Origin: Nitzschia sp. pyKryTriq1
Lineage: Eukaryota; Bacillariophyta; Bacillariophyceae; Bacillariales; Bacillariaceae
Length of the DNA stretch: 64,000 nt
Reading direction: 5' to 3'
NCBI GenBank assembly: GCA_956465555.1
Contig: OY101129.1
Span: 248,001-312,000 of the forward strand
The notes beneath the pieces are model-generated. The model made no database searches, was not told where the DNA came from, and saw only the letters and a program-made list of their open reading frames with translations. Shown here one piece after another: positions 42,524 through 54,049 of the stretch (positions are counted from its first letter, which is position 1; the number at the start of each line of letters is the position of its first letter). Position numbers and translations under genes: made by a program.

Positions 42524-43763
42524 CCTTGAAAACTACCGTACTCGTAGTCGTCTTCTGAAAGCGATGCTCTGATCCATCCTGGCGTGTTGGAAACGATACG
42601 AACGAACAACAAACAATAAAGAAGTCGTCGTTGTCCTCTCTGATCCAACGCTGCGGCGCTTCGTTGTCCTCTCTGATCCAACGCTGCGGCGCTTCGTGCT
42701 CTACCGGACCTTCAGTACCAGGTACCAGGTGTTTGTACACAGTACAAGTACCAGCACGGGTACACGAGAAACGCTACACGTATCTTGTAGCTTGAATGGC
42801 GATGAGTTCCAGTTGATTGAGACTGAGTCGACCGCCCCTCACCTACTCTCGCTTGACAAAGGTTGTCTCTTAGTTGGGACCAAGATATGATGCAAGATCA
42901 AGGGAGAAGTGCTGTACGGTATAGGGACCGGTACGTCCTGTAGTTGGCGACAGCACTCGTTTTGTGTCTTGTTGTCGCTTATTGTCGCCGTTTTGTTGGT
43001 TTTTTGTTAGGACCAGCATCGCAGGTTGGGACTTTGGGCATCGGCTGGCGTACAGACGTCGCTCGTGGCGGGTCGGGGTCGATTGGTGGATTGTCGGTTG
43101 ATCGGGCATTCGGGTCAGTCTACTACCGGTACATGGCAGCGACCATTAGTGCGCGTGGAAGAGTAGTAAGTAGACAAGGGAAGAGCTCGAAGAGGAGAGT
43201 TGAAACAAAAGTTTGAATATCACTTTCACGAGTTATAGTTTTGGAGCAATAATGATGTCTCAAAGCGTCCGTGATCATCTGAAACGAGGCATCAGTAAAT
43301 TGCACGACTGCAGCAAGAAAGTAGCTTGATATTTGTGGTTCTCTTCCTGATAATAAGAATAGTAATATGGTAGGCAGACAGTCGTACAGCAGATAGTGTT
43401 CGACTATTTTACGAGGATCGCCACTACTAGAGCTACTCTAGAGAGAGAGGCTTGGATACCGTACTATGAGTAGTATACAGAAGCCAATTTTAATATATCA
43501 GTTCATTCAACAGTCTTCTCAGAAAATCCCAGCAGAAAATCGAAAATTGTTGCAAGCAAGCTTCATGTACTACCGGTACGGTGTCAACGCAAAATTATGT
43601 GGCCACGCACACTCACTACCACTCGACAAAGTCGGATAACATCGGAAGGGAAGAAAGCTGAACCACGCGCGCGTTTTGTTTTTGCTGGATCAAGAGCTTC
43701 CCAATAAGCCGTGATCATATTCTTGCTTCTTAGTATTCGTACAGTACCGACTATTACTACTAG
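42524..43763. other. Intergenic region with a 33-bp tandem duplication
   Basis: 1.24 kb between two minus-strand genes. It contains the duplicate at 42628-42693 and TACCGGTA words (43126, 43572). No protein-like ORF. Confidence 0.55.
42628..42693. repeat. 33-bp tandem duplication (two copies)
   Basis: The unit TCGTTGTCCTCTCTGATCCA plus 13 more bases occurs twice head to tail with no mismatch, so the copying is recent. It lies about 105 bp upstream of the PEX1 start. Confidence 0.95.
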
Positions 43764-44288
43764 CTAGACGCCTGACGAGTCTACGGGATCGGTCGATGTG
43801 ACAGTGATCCAAGCATCAAAGTCAGAGTCCCAATACACGCTGCACTTGCTACTGACTTCAAATTGAAAGTCAACGCGGTCCCACTTGGCCGAAGTTTCCT
43901 GACAAAACGCCGTCAAATCTTGCCCCAAGTTACCCAGAGGCTTGACGACTAGCGCTTGCATCAGAAAGAAATAAGCAGAAAATACCAGGAAGGCTGCTCC
44001 AAACAACGAAGCTGTCAGAATAAGCCCCATCTCTTCATCGTCCACTAGGACGAATCTCAGCACAATCCCCACGATTATTCCAAGAAAGAAGAAGGTGAAG
44101 ATGACACCCAAAAGCATCCACGCGGCCTTGATTTCTTCATATGGGCGTAATCTTCGATCGAGACTATCGCAGAAATTCGTCCAATCTCGATCTTCTTTAA
44201 AATAGGGCTGAAGAAATGTTGGCATTACCCGGGTCACTTTATAAGGAACATCCTTCGTCTCGATTTCGATCCTGGCGTTGAGAACCAT
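43764..44288 (-). CDS. Small two-helix membrane protein, unknown
   Basis: Single exon, 174 aa. N-terminal ~55 residues are soluble (PTFLQPYFKEDRDWTNFCD), followed by two strong membrane helices at about 56-80 (AAWMLLGVIFTFFFLGIIVG) and 88-112 (LILTASLFGAAFLVFSAYF), then a C-terminal ~55-residue soluble domain with alternating hydrophobics (VDFQFEVSSKCSVYW) that reads like beta strands. No family recognised. Both ends are predicted on the same side, probably cytosolic. The start is the first ATG after an upstream stop. Confidence 0.7.
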   Translation of the reverse strand: MVLNARIEIETKDVPYKVTRVMPTFLQPYFKEDRDWTNFCDSLDRRLRPYEEIKAAWMLLGVIFTFFFLGIIVGIVLRFVLVDDEEMGLILTASLFGAAFLVFSAYFFLMQALVVKPLGNLGQDLTAFCQETSAKWDRVDFQFEVSSKCSVYWDSDFDAWITVTSTDPVDSSGV

Positions 44289-45138
44289 CGTCGCTTTTCT
44301 TCTGCTGTCTGCCTTCAGTGGTGTTGTGTTCGCGTGGAATAAGAAGCTGAGGAAAATTGTGATGCTTTAGAGCAGTTATACCGGTACTGAGTTTGACTCT
44401 CTCTCTCTCTCTGGTAGAGTGGTAGATGGAAACAAACGGCGAGTTGCTTGCTGCTTCAATAAAATGAGAACGATGTGGCATCTTCTCGTCGTGGTTTTTA
44501 GAACAGAAGCAAGTGCGCGATCTGGAGGGAGAGCCGGAGGGACATTTTCGAAATAAATTTCGCGCAATTTTGTTACTCCAAAAGATGATGTCATTCGAAT
44601 TAGTCATGTCTTTGGTCTGTATGTATGTACCGGTACCATTACCATTACTGTACGGCAACCCGTGCTATCGGGTAGCGTGGGGATGCGTGCGACAAAACGC
44701 TCAACGGCTCAAATAAATCTCCAATCCCAAATTTGGGTCACGGATGGTCTCTCACTCCCCGTAGAACTGTACGAGGCACCGGTACTGTACTTTTCTGTAC
44801 TGTTCCAAGGACGTATCTACGTACAGACAGTACGCAAACGTACAGTACATGACTGGGCCGGCGCGCCATCGGACATCCGGTCCGTCGGGTCGAAAAGTCC
44901 ACAAACGCCGAAGCACAACACAAAACTTCGCTGAATATGGCATCATATCACAATGTCTGTTGTTGTGACCTTTATTTTGCTTCTCTCTTGTGTTTCATTA
45001 TATTCCTCAACGGCAACCAGAACAAGAAAGAAAGCATCCAAGCATATCCTAGAGAAACGAGCGACAGCCTTCCAGCCTTTGATGGGGTCCATCTAGTGCA
45101 AACCAGTTGACTTTGCTTGTAGTGTATTCCCGCGTGCC
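44289..45138. promoter_or_regulatory. Divergent intergenic region
   Basis: 850 bp between divergent starts. A (CT)n tract at 44397-44411, TACCGGTA at 44628 and several GTACTGTAC words at 44768-44850. No gene or RNA recognised. Confidence 0.4.
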
Positions 45139-48100
45139 ATGTCCTCGAATACGAATTCCTCCACCCCGAAACGAGGGGGGCGCGGCGGAGGTGGACGAGG
45201 ACGTGGAAGAGGTGGGGGGCGAGGACGTGGAAGAGGCCGTTCCAATAAACGCTCCGGTGAGAGAAACGGCGGCAATGCCTCTAGCAACGTTGGAGCCTCC
45301 GCCAGCAGTGACAGTGTTCCCACGGCGAACGGAGAGACGAGCGCGGCACCGTCCAGTATGCCCGGAATGAGAGACGAGGTGAGTCCGCTGGATTTTTGTT
45401 CAACATTGTGAGATATCTCGGCACTTTTAGCTCACTTGCATGCATCGTGATGTTATAATAATACAGGAGGTCTTGATTGCGTTCATGCCCTACCTAAAGG
45501 GGGACAACCAAGAGGCTATGACTATTCACGAACGCTATCAAGCGAAAAATGACCAGCAGTCATTCCTCAGGGAAGCTCGAGACTTTCTTTGGCGAGACAA
45601 ACACAGCAATGGAACTCTCCCCCAGCCTATAAAGGATTCAGTGACGTATACACAGCCCAAGCCGCCTCAGGGAGTACACGCTGTACAAATTCAGCCAATG
45701 ATCTCGCCCCGATCGGATCCATTCCAAGAGACAGGAAATCTCCCTTCAAACCCATTTAACCCATCAGCTGGAATCTCTTCAAATCAGCAACACCAAGGCA
45801 GGCCGTTAGATGCAATGGATGCGTTGGAACGTGATATGATGGGATTGATTGCCGATGACGATCCCGTTATAGAAATGCCTGGAATATCCCAAGGCCGGCC
45901 CTCTCAAGCGATTGGTGGTTCTACCATTGGATCAAGCCCTGCGGCTGGATCGATAGGATCCTCCATATTTGATCGCATCCACTCGGCCCCTACACCACCA
46001 AGTCACCTCTTCTTTCAACCAGAACGACAGCCCCAGCGCCCACAGCCTTTGGGACAATTCCACCAACCACAGCGCCAGCCCATCACTCCACCACGTCAAT
46101 CGGTCCCCAGCCAACCAGGCCACGGAAACCCATCTTCACCCTTTTCTAACGTCTTTCCCACCCCCAACAACAATAGCAGCAACGGTATGAACGGCATCAA
46201 CGCACAATCGCCATTTGCTCAGAATCAAATGCAAAGATCATTCTCGCCTCATCCGCCACCCGGCACATCCAGTTGGGCGAATAACACGCTGCCCCCTGGA
46301 CTTCTGAGCGCCGCCAAGACTCCGGAGCCTAGTAGAAGTTCCCAGTCCCCAATGCTGACTCCATCGTCTCCGGACATACGGCCGGATCCTCCAGCTTCGG
46401 ACGCGCCTGCAACGGTTTCGGCTGATGTAGACACCCCCAAAGTTCTTCCGAGGAAGGAGTACCAGCCAAAGCGACTGTGGACTCGTCTCGACGAACAGCC
46501 GGGCAAGGTTTTAGCCAACAATATCCCTGCAGCTATAGGGACTGTGGTTGATCTTCACCCGAGGGAGGAATTGAAAGCTAAATGGATGTTGCCACTCTCA
46601 TATTTGCGTCAGCACGCCGCTGGCAAAGACAACGTGAGGTCTGTTAGAGATTTGCTCGACAATTTGGCTGTGGGCCTTTTCCGACGAGGCTGTACCGAAA
46701 ATGGCGCGCAGGCATCGATTGTATCTAAGGAGGTATTAACACCTGCTGGTGAATCCCGCTCAGACTATCCTTTCCAAGTCATGAACGATGCGGTAGTTGG
46801 AACCGTACCATTTTTCTCTCCCCGCACTCCCGGCCACGTGGTCTTTCGCTTGTATTGGCAGGATGAACCGCTTTACACCTTGGCCACTGGACCGACTTTG
46901 AATGTCAGAGTGACAGAAAGGGATTTTGAATCTAGTATTCGCTTCATTCTATCCAACTTCAAGGCGAAGAAAGTCAACCCAACGAGCCTATCTTCACTAA
47001 ATTCTCTGTCTTTGGTGCTCGAACAGTTCCAACTACCTCCTACTGTTCAACAACAAAGAGTAGCTCAACAGCTTGAAGGCGCAGGTCGAGGAGTCTGGGG
47101 TTGCATTTGCGAAGCTCGAAAAGTTTTGGACACTTGCGCATCGGAATACCATAAAACCACTGCTAAACTTCAGAAACTGGAGGACTCCGTCGAGGATCTA
47201 AAAACCAAGGTTGAGGACGAAGAAAAAGAAAGCGGCAAGTCTCAAGATGGAGACGAGGGTTCTGAGGAGGAGCTCACCGAGAATGTACTTGCCTTTCGCG
47301 AGAAACAGAAGACATTGATGAGCGGCCGAGCCTCGTGTGAACGCAAGTGGCGAGACTCGCAGCTAGCCTTCGCCTCTATTCTGAAAGCAGTTGTTACGAA
47401 CCCCTCCATGACTGCGATCCTACGCCGAGAGTTGATTTCTAAGCTTCGTCTTGAATATGAACTTTGGTGTCCGCTATCCGAAGAATTCGCTGTTCCAGGC
47501 GATTCGGATTCCAACAAGATGTGGTACGAGCCATTAAACGATCTCCCGCATGCCATCACTGCTGATCACATTCAGATGTGCACCGAGGCCAGATCGAAGT
47601 TACAACAGCGAAGCTTGGGCTTTGATCCCAATATAACCAAGCTCGAAAGTGTTCTCTATCCCGATCAGGGCCGAAACCGACAAATGAATCCAGCAGCAGT
47701 CAGTGTTTTCAACCAATTATCCTCGGCCATGGGCCAGCTCTACCAAGACAACTACGCCACCGCGGATCTTATTCTTCGTCAGCGGGAAATGATCCGAATG
47801 CAGACCGAATCGTTCGTCAAGATGTGTGATTGCTTCCCTCCTGGAACCAAGGTCGCCATCTTCGGTTCATCTGCCAACGGATTCGGGTAAGTCAAAGATT
47901 TTTGGGAACCCAATTTTTTCCATCTAAACCGGACTGACGACTTACTCTTATCTCTCCTCTTACAGGTCCCCCAAGTCTGATCTTGACATGTGCCTTCAAA
48001 TACCAGCCGGGCATGTCATAACCGATGAAGAAGATCCAACAGGCGCGTTGAAGATGGCCACTCTCGCAAAGATTCTCGAAGAGAAGGGCATGAAAGAGGT

Positions 48101-49076
48101 TGACACCGCTCGATTGACAGCTCGAATTCCAGTGATCAAATTCAATTGCCCCAAACCATTGGACGATGGGTCTGAAGGAGAGGAAGCTCTTATGGAATGC
48201 GATCTTTCCATGCACAACCCGCTTGCGGTCCTCAATACTTCTCTTCTCCGAACATACGCAGATATTAATCCGGTGCCTCGCGTTCTGGCCGGTGTGATCA
48301 AACGATGGGCGAAAGCTCGTGATATTAACAATCCAGCTCGGCACACACTCAGCAGCTACGGCTACATCATAATGCTTCTTCACTTCCTAACTTTTCATCA
48401 ACGGTCAGGCAACGGTCTTGTTACGGCGTCGTCTTCGAAGGATGAGAAGGCGCCTCAAGGCCAGGGCCTGCCCCTACTACCAAATTTACAGTGGATGGAT
48501 GGTGCATGGCCCGAAACGCCACCTGGAACGCCCTACAAGGAGTATGCCGATATTCCTAAAAAGCGTATCCAACACCCCATTGAAGAGCGTGCCGCCGTCA
48601 ATGCTTACTTCTACCACCCCAATTCAGCTATGCTACAAAACTTACAGAGGCTATTTCCGGGGCAAGATCTTTCTCTCGGTATCCTCCTCGCTTCATTTTT
48701 CCGATACTATGCCTATGAATTCGACTACAAGAGATATGTAGTCAGTCTTCATTCAACTCTTGCCCACGGTCTTGTCGAGAGGGAGGTCAAGGCCGAACTA
48801 GACGGATGGCGCAACTACAGTGCAGCTTTGACGATTGAAGATCCCTTCGAAACCTTTTATGATGTTGCTCATGTGCTTCGCGGCGGCTACTATCACCGAA
48901 TCCGTCGCGAGTTTGCTGTTGCCTTTTCTAAGATTGCGGATGTCGCTAGTGGCAAAACAAGCAGCATCTGGAATAACAAGCCGGTAGACCTGACAAATAT
49001 GGTCGGTATGGAGTTGATCGACTGGATTTGTGAGCCCGTGGTTGCCGACCGCGACGATGCTTCAATGCAACGTTAA
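45139..49076 (+). CDS. Cid1-type nucleotidyltransferase (non-canonical poly(A)/poly(U) polymerase), 3 exons
   Basis: Exons 45139-45378, 45467-47886, 47966-49076; 1256 aa in frame. Enzymes of this group add A or U tails to RNA. The N-terminus is an RG/GRG-rich RNA-binding tail (12-40). A Pro/Gln/Ser-rich disordered stretch (~130-430) follows, then a folded region (~450-620) with a beta-sandwich look (GTVPFFSPRTPGHVVFRLYW) and a coiled coil (~690-750). The catalytic domain begins at the exon 2/3 junction: GSSANGFGSPKSDLDM (879-894, two metal Asp), third Asp in ALMECDLSM (~963). The central domain has RTYADINPVPRVLAGVIKRW, and a PAP-associated part LGILLASFFRYYAYEFDY. Cytosolic TUTases (TUT4/7) and Gld2 are the nearest named types; the specificity-setting His was not identified. 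Confidence 0.88.
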
Positions 49077-50155
49077 TTAAAAAAAGCTATTTGTCGTCTA
49101 TTATTATAGAATCTCATAATCGTTTGCGAGCGAAAAAGACGTTGATTTGATGTAACTTGCAGCACGTACTGAAAGGTTAGGTGCTCGTAGTGACTTTTGA
49201 GGCGGAAAACCTGTTGGGAGAGAAACTACCAAGCTGTATTATTTTGTCTACAGTATGTACATACCGGTAGCGTGGGGGGTGAACTTTTGAGTCGTCGTCC
49301 ATCGCCGTTCGATCTCCAGTACGACTCAATGGACCCATTGACGCATCATCGAATGACCGCAATGACCACTCTTTGGCTTCGTGGTACCAGTACCGGTACT
49401 GTACTGTACCAGGTACTGTACACCTGTACAGCAATTCTATCGGCCGACGGACAGCCCATCATTCGGGGATCCTTCTCTAAGGGGGAGCAGTTCATTCATT
49501 CAAGGATAACGGTTCATTCTGCAGTGTACAGTACCAGGTACTGCGTAGGAAGGGTTTGTAGTTTTGACAGCCTGGGTCCTGGCTGGGCCCCACAAAAATC
49601 CGCAATGAACCCATTTGGTCTGTCCGTCGGCCGATTCAGTACAGAGTGGACCAATGACGTCGCTCAACAAGCAAGTTGAAAAGGCGCGCAATATAAGCAA
49701 AAGGCGCAACTTCTTCAAAACTTTTGACCATGACGATTTGACGATGGACGGCGGCCCCGACCCCCACATCATCGCACACATCTCCTCTCTACTCACTCAA
49801 GTAGTGGTACAGTACAAGTACCGTACGTGTATCTCTCTCCCGCATCTCTATTGTTGCTCCAGCCAGCGTGCACGTCCAGAAAGTTACCGGTACAATCCGC
49901 CCAAAAGTCGCAACCAATCACTTCTATTGAGACGCCTACAAGTACAAGTACTGTACCGGTAATATATTCACCCGGGTAAGATGGCAAAGTGAGATTGGAA
50001 ATTCCAACCATCAATGACACCTTGAAAGAGCACGAGTTCTGTACTCGTACGAAGTACCTCAAGAGTAGAGGGAGTAGAACAGAGCAGAGCAGAGCGACAA
50101 AGGCAATCTTCCCTGTGCAAAACACAAATCGCTCTAGCAGTGACAAAAAGCCAGT
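49077..50155. other. Intergenic region with inverted repeat and palindromes
   Basis: 1.08 kb. Palindromic GTACCGGTAC / GTACTGTAC words at 49262, 49384-49432, 49528-49541, 49886 and 49935-49960. A 16-bp inverted repeat brackets 49439-49635. ORFs on both strands are low-complexity. Confidence 0.55.
49439..49635. repeat. 16-bp inverted repeat pair, 165 bp apart
   Basis: ATCGGCCGACGGACAG at 49439-49454 and its exact complement at 49620-49635. The word itself contains the palindrome TCGGCCGA. It may be the ends of a small insertion; no target duplication seen. Confidence 0.6.
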
Positions 50156-51526
50156 ATGGCGCTCTCTCCCTCGTATACGCTAGGCTTGATCTTTATTCTG
50201 CTGGTCTCCTTGATTTGGGCTGCCGCGAGTGTGTTGGTGCAGTTCGTCTACAGCGACAAGTTTTCCTTCGACTCGCCATTTTTGTTGACGTACACGGGCG
50301 TCTCGTTGTTTTCTTGCTTTTTGCCCCTCCAATGGCTGTCCCAGCGCTGGAAAGCGGTACACGCATCATCTTCACGACCAGTGGTGGAGATGGCGGCGGG
50401 AGATGACGATGTTCGATACGAGAGCATTCAAACGTCCCCCATCTCAGCTCACGAAAACGGACAAGAACAACAACAAGAAGACGAGGACGGGGGGGCTGCG
50501 GGAGTGCTGTCTCTATCAGCTGCAACAACAGCAACCACAAGTCGGAATAATAATCAGCACTGCTGGACGACTCGCGATCACATGGTGGCTGCAGCCAAGA
50601 TTGCGCCCGTGTGGTTCATCTCCAACTACGCCTACAATGCGAGTCTCAAATTCACCAGTATTACTTCCAGCACTGTGCTGGCAAGTACTGGCAGCTTGTT
50701 TACCTTTTTGTTTGCTCTGATTGCCCGTGAGGAACATTTTTGTCTCTACAAGTTTTTCGGAATCGTCTTGGGCATGACGGGAAGTATCGTGACGGGGCTT
50801 CATGACATTCCAAGTACTAGTACTAGCACAAGTACTGAACAACAACACCATGATGATGGAGCAGGAAACGATGACAATGGACGATTATGGGGAGATTTTC
50901 TTGGTTTGCTTTCGGCCGTGGGTTATGGAGGCTATGCCATCATGGTTCGATCATTATGTCCCAAAGATGAATCGCTCATGAGTATGCAACTCTTTTTGGG
51001 CTTTGTCGGGCTATGGAATATGATTTGTCTTGGTCCTATTGCCATTTATCAGGGGTTCTTTCGATCGACAGGCTTGACATGGTTCATCTTTGGATGCTTG
51101 GTCGGCAAAGGACTTTTTGACAATGTTTTGAGTGACTATTTGTGGGCCCGAGCGGTCGTTCTCACGTCCGCGACAGTAGCTACGGTGGGCTTGGGATTGA
51201 CGATACCATTGGCATTTGCAAGTGATATTGTTTTGGGTCGACCCAATGTCATGGATGCGGGTTCTATTGTTGGGGCCCTCTCGGTGCTGTTGGGGTTTGT
51301 ATTGGTCAATCTAGGCCAACAACAAGAGGAAGAAGAACAGCACAGTGTCAATACTACTTTTGACCACACAAGTAGTAGAATACAGCCCCTCCAGCAGGAT
51401 CATGAGGATATATTGGAGCAGTACCACGAAGTGGATGTCACAAGGGATATGCCGAATGGTAACAGAGCAGCAGAGCGGTTGCACATGTCAATGGAGTACA
51501 GAGACGAGCCGTTTCAAGACGAATGA
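50156..51526 (+). CDS. SLC35F-type (F5-like) DMT-fold membrane transporter
   Basis: Single exon, 456 aa. About ten hydrophobic helices in the EamA/DMT arrangement: helix 1 LGLIFILLVSLIWAAASVLV (9-28), helix 2 LLTYTGVSLFSCFLPL, then a long hydrophilic loop (~80-145) rich in Glu/Gln, and the family hallmark WFISNYAYNASLKFTSITSSTVLASTG, followed by FTFLFALIAREEHF and GYGGYAIMVR. The second half repeats the fold (LWARAVVLTSATVATVGLGLTIPLA). SLC35F5 is its nearest named relative by these motifs; the substrate is unknown. The loop includes a Ser-Thr run coded by AGTACTAGTACTAG. The tail is acidic and Gln-rich. Confidence 0.88.
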   Translation: MALSPSYTLGLIFILLVSLIWAAASVLVQFVYSDKFSFDSPFLLTYTGVSLFSCFLPLQWLSQRWKAVHASSSRPVVEMAAGDDDVRYESIQTSPISAHENGQEQQQEDEDGGAAGVLSLSAATTATTSRNNNQHCWTTRDHMVAAAKIAPVWFISNYAYNASLKFTSITSSTVLASTGSLFTFLFALIAREEHFCLYKFFGIVLGMTGSIVTGLHDIPSTSTSTSTEQQHHDDGAGNDDNGRLWGDFLGLLSAVGYGGYAIMVRSLCPKDESLMSMQLFLGFVGLWNMICLGPIAIYQGFFRSTGLTWFIFGCLVGKGLFDNVLSDYLWARAVVLTSATVATVGLGLTIPLAFASDIVLGRPNVMDAGSIVGALSVLLGFVLVNLGQQQEEEEQHSVNTTFDHTSSRIQPLQQDHEDILEQYHEVDVTRDMPNGNRAAERLHMSMEYRDEPFQDE

Positions 51527-52062
51527 CACATTACTACTTAGAGAGCTCTCTGGACGCAGCGATACGAGATCGGACTGGGTCAGAAATAATGCCATACTGT
51601 AGTGTAATCCCTCTCGCTGCTCTTCTAGAGTATAGTAGCAAATCTCTTCAGGTCTCTCTCTCTCTACTCTCTACTACTAGCTACTAGGTAGTAGAAGTTT
51701 AAGTAGTAGTAGTAGTAGTAGACCGGGCTCTTGTGGCAAAGACGAGACAAAAAACGTTGGATTTGCACCGTTACAATGACTTCCGACTCCTTCGATCAAG
51801 CCAAAAAGCAAGATCTAATATCTATTATTTAGCTTGCGGACGCAAGCTAAATACACACAGCACACAGCATCACACAGCATATGATGCAACCCGTCACTAC
51901 TCAACATCGAACCAGTACCGCGTCCATGGTGCCAGCCCATTGCAAGCAACTGATCGTCTACGAGTCGTAAGCAAGAGCTCAGAATTCTCGTGCATGTCGT
52001 GTATCGATTATTTTGTTCGTACAGCATCATTGAGCATTGGCAGCATACCCACGAACAAGAAC
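51527..52062. other. Intergenic region with GTA/CTA repeats
   Basis: Gap between two plus-strand genes. (CT)n and CTACTAG words at 51655-51685 and (GTA)7 at about 51700-51720. The frame is open from 51733 into the next gene, but only through a GTG start. Confidence 0.55.
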
Positions 52063-52614
52063 ATGGCACTGCCATCACGTCACAGTCGCCTGTCCACCTC
52101 GGGCGACAAGGCGTTGGCCAAGAAGAATATTCTGTTTCCGAGGATGACGATATTATTATTTTTCATCCTCTTATTGGTGTACATCCTAGCCTTTTCGGAC
52201 GTTCACTATCCTTCTGTCGGTGGGCTATTGCTGCGGAAATCTGCCAATACGAATGATATACTACCACCTGCTGTTTTTTCCTTGTTGGTGACGCTTCGAT
52301 TTTCCAGCGTGGAGTACAAGGATCAATTTCTCCAAGACATTCAACCAGTGGCAGAATATTGTTGGGCCAAGGAACCAGGCACCTTGGCCTACGAGGTATT
52401 GATGTCCGACCAGGATCCGCTGCAAGTGTTGGTGTTGGAACGATACCGTAACAAGGAAGTGGCCTACCTCCAAGTTCATAAATCCTCGGCTCCCTTTTTG
52501 GCATTTCGACCCAAACTTCAAGCAATGCAGGAAGGGGGGCATGTGCAAATAACAGGGCATTCCTATTTGGACTCGGGGATAGGATACGGGGATAGAATAA
52601 AGCGTAGCAAGTGA
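52063..52614 (+). CDS. Membrane-anchored ABM-fold (dimeric alpha-beta barrel) protein
   Basis: 183 aa from the ATG at 52063; the longer open frame upstream has no ATG and is low-complexity. A basic N-terminus (1-26) precedes one helix (MTILLFFILLLVYILAFSDV, ~27-46), so the rest is luminal or outside, or the segment is a signal anchor. Residues ~70-165 read as an antibiotic-biosynthesis-monooxygenase fold: AVFSLLVTLRF, DQFLQDIQPVAEYCWAKEPGTLAYEVL, LVLERYRNKEVAYLQVHKSSAPFLAF. Such proteins catalyse cofactor-free oxygenation or bind small ligands; the activity here is unknown. It is convergent with the exonuclease gene. Confidence 0.72.
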   Translation: MALPSRHSRLSTSGDKALAKKNILFPRMTILLFFILLLVYILAFSDVHYPSVGGLLLRKSANTNDILPPAVFSLLVTLRFSSVEYKDQFLQDIQPVAEYCWAKEPGTLAYEVLMSDQDPLQVLVLERYRNKEVAYLQVHKSSAPFLAFRPKLQAMQEGGHVQITGHSYLDSGIGYGDRIKRSK

Positions 52615-52861
52615 TGGATGCACTCGCCGACTAGTAGTCTGGATAGTTTCACTTCTACTGTTCGGAGGGATTGATTGCTCGCTGTTATGAGATCTGCCAA
52701 TGCGTCACAGAAATAGCTAAAGTTGATGTACTGTGGCCTACAAGAGATCATACCATGTCTCGAGAGAATATTCCTAAGAATTATGGCTTGAAGTCCCCCC
52801 TTTGAATCGCTCGAAGTAACGAGGAACTGCTAATATGTTTGGAGTTCTTCCAGCGCTCTCT

Positions 52862-54049
52862 TTAGAGCTCAGTGGACGACGTGGAAGTCGATGGTCGGTA
52901 GTGGCTCGCCATGACTTGTCGCTGTTGTTGCCACATCATTTGTTGTTGCATATGCATGTAGGCCATCTGTTGTTGATGCGTCCATACTTGTTGTTGCTGG
53001 ACCAATTTCTTTTGAAAGTTTCGCTCCCCAGTTTGTATTTCATTCGTTCTGGCTACCTTCTTTTGCATGAGCTTCTCCCACTCGACGCGAACCATTTTAT
53101 AGAGATCAAGGGCTGCCATGGCATCTTCATACGGACTATGCGGTTTTCCGTAGCTTTGAATGTCCGATCCGAGCTTTTCCATAGATAGATCCTTGAGTTT
53201 TCGTGGCCAGAGCGACGCGTCCGGCCCAAATGACTGCATGAATGGTTCATATCTTGCCGTCTTTTGAAAATCAGATGAAATGATAACAAACGTGAGGTTT
53301 TGGGCTGTTGTATATTGGACTAAAAGGGAATCAGGAGAGGATGAACTTACGTCACGAATCAACCACCAGGGATGTGACATTCCCAGAGCTTTGAGGTCGT
53401 TCTTCAGGGCGTGTCCAATCAACAATTTGCCGTACAGGATTTTGAGAATACGTTTGCGGGCATCGCGCAGTGAAAGCGTGGCAGTAGATAATTGTTCGGG
53501 GGTGATGCCCGAGACAAATGTTCGATAATCGACCACAGGCTGAGTCTGCCTGATGTATTCATCGAACAGAACTTTTCCGTCCCAATTGACAATAACTACC
53601 CGAGCCACGGATGAGTCTTCCCCATATTTACCGACTCCAACCATTTCTGCGTCCAAAGCGACACACTGATCGGGTGCCCAGGCAGGGAGACTGCGTGGGG
53701 TGGGTCTGTAGGTTTTGCGTGGTGTTGGATCTTGTTGTGGAAATCCACCACAAGCCATGTGCATTGGCGGGATGGCTGCTGGTGGTGACGACTGCGGTCG
53801 CCAATTCTTTCGTTCTCGCCTCTTGAGATTCGAATCACTTGACACAGGGCTTGCCTCATTTTGATCAAAGGAGGCGGACGTTTCTGAGGAGGACGAGTCA
53901 GCCGACCAGCTTCTCGAGGGGTTCTGCCAGTAGTCATAAACAGCAACCGGACTGCCTTGCCCGTAGGCTAGTGAGTATCCAGAATTCCCATCGTATCGTC
54001 CCTGGGAAGAGTAATGGACGGATGGCACATTGTTGGAAGGCTGCTTCAT
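52862..54049 (-). CDS. REXO4/ISG20-type DEDDh 3'-5' exonuclease, 2 exons
   Basis: Exons 54049-53351 and 53260-52862 on the minus strand; the 90-bp intron (GTAAGT..AAAAG) has no stop and is a multiple of three, so the frame is open through it. Spliced, the join gives IRDTARYEPF, the conserved R-D-T-x-x-Y of this family; unspliced reading inserts 30 residues there. Spliced length 365 aa. Exonuclease motifs: ExoI ALDAEMVGVG, ExoII GHALKNDLKALG, ExoIII HSPYEDAMAALDLYK. The family trims rRNA precursors. The N-terminus (1-120) is Ser-rich and disordered; the C-terminus ends in a Gln/Met-rich run (QQQMAYMHMQQQMMWQQQ). Start: first ATG. Confidence 0.9.
   Translation of the reverse strand: MKQPSNNVPSVHYSSQGRYDGNSGYSLAYGQGSPVAVYDYWQNPSRSWSADSSSSETSASFDQNEASPVSSDSNLKRRERKNWRPQSSPPAAIPPMHMACGGFPQQDPTPRKTYRPTPRSLPAWAPDQCVALDAEMVGVGKYGEDSSVARVVIVNWDGKVLFDEYIRQTQPVVDYRTFVSGITPEQLSTATLSLRDARKRILKILYGKLLIGHALKNDLKALGMSHPWWLIRDVSSSSPDSLLVQYTTAQNLTFVIISSDFQKTARYEPFMQSFGPDASLWPRKLKDLSMEKLGSDIQSYGKPHSPYEDAMAALDLYKMVRVEWEKLMQKKVARTNEIQTGERNFQKKLVQQQQVWTHQQQMAYMHMQQQMMWQQQRQVMASHYRPSTSTSSTEL

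Noticed and set aside
51733-52062. N-terminal extension of the ABM-fold protein
   Set aside because: It starts with GTG, is low-complexity and lies before a good ATG that directly precedes the basic signal anchor.
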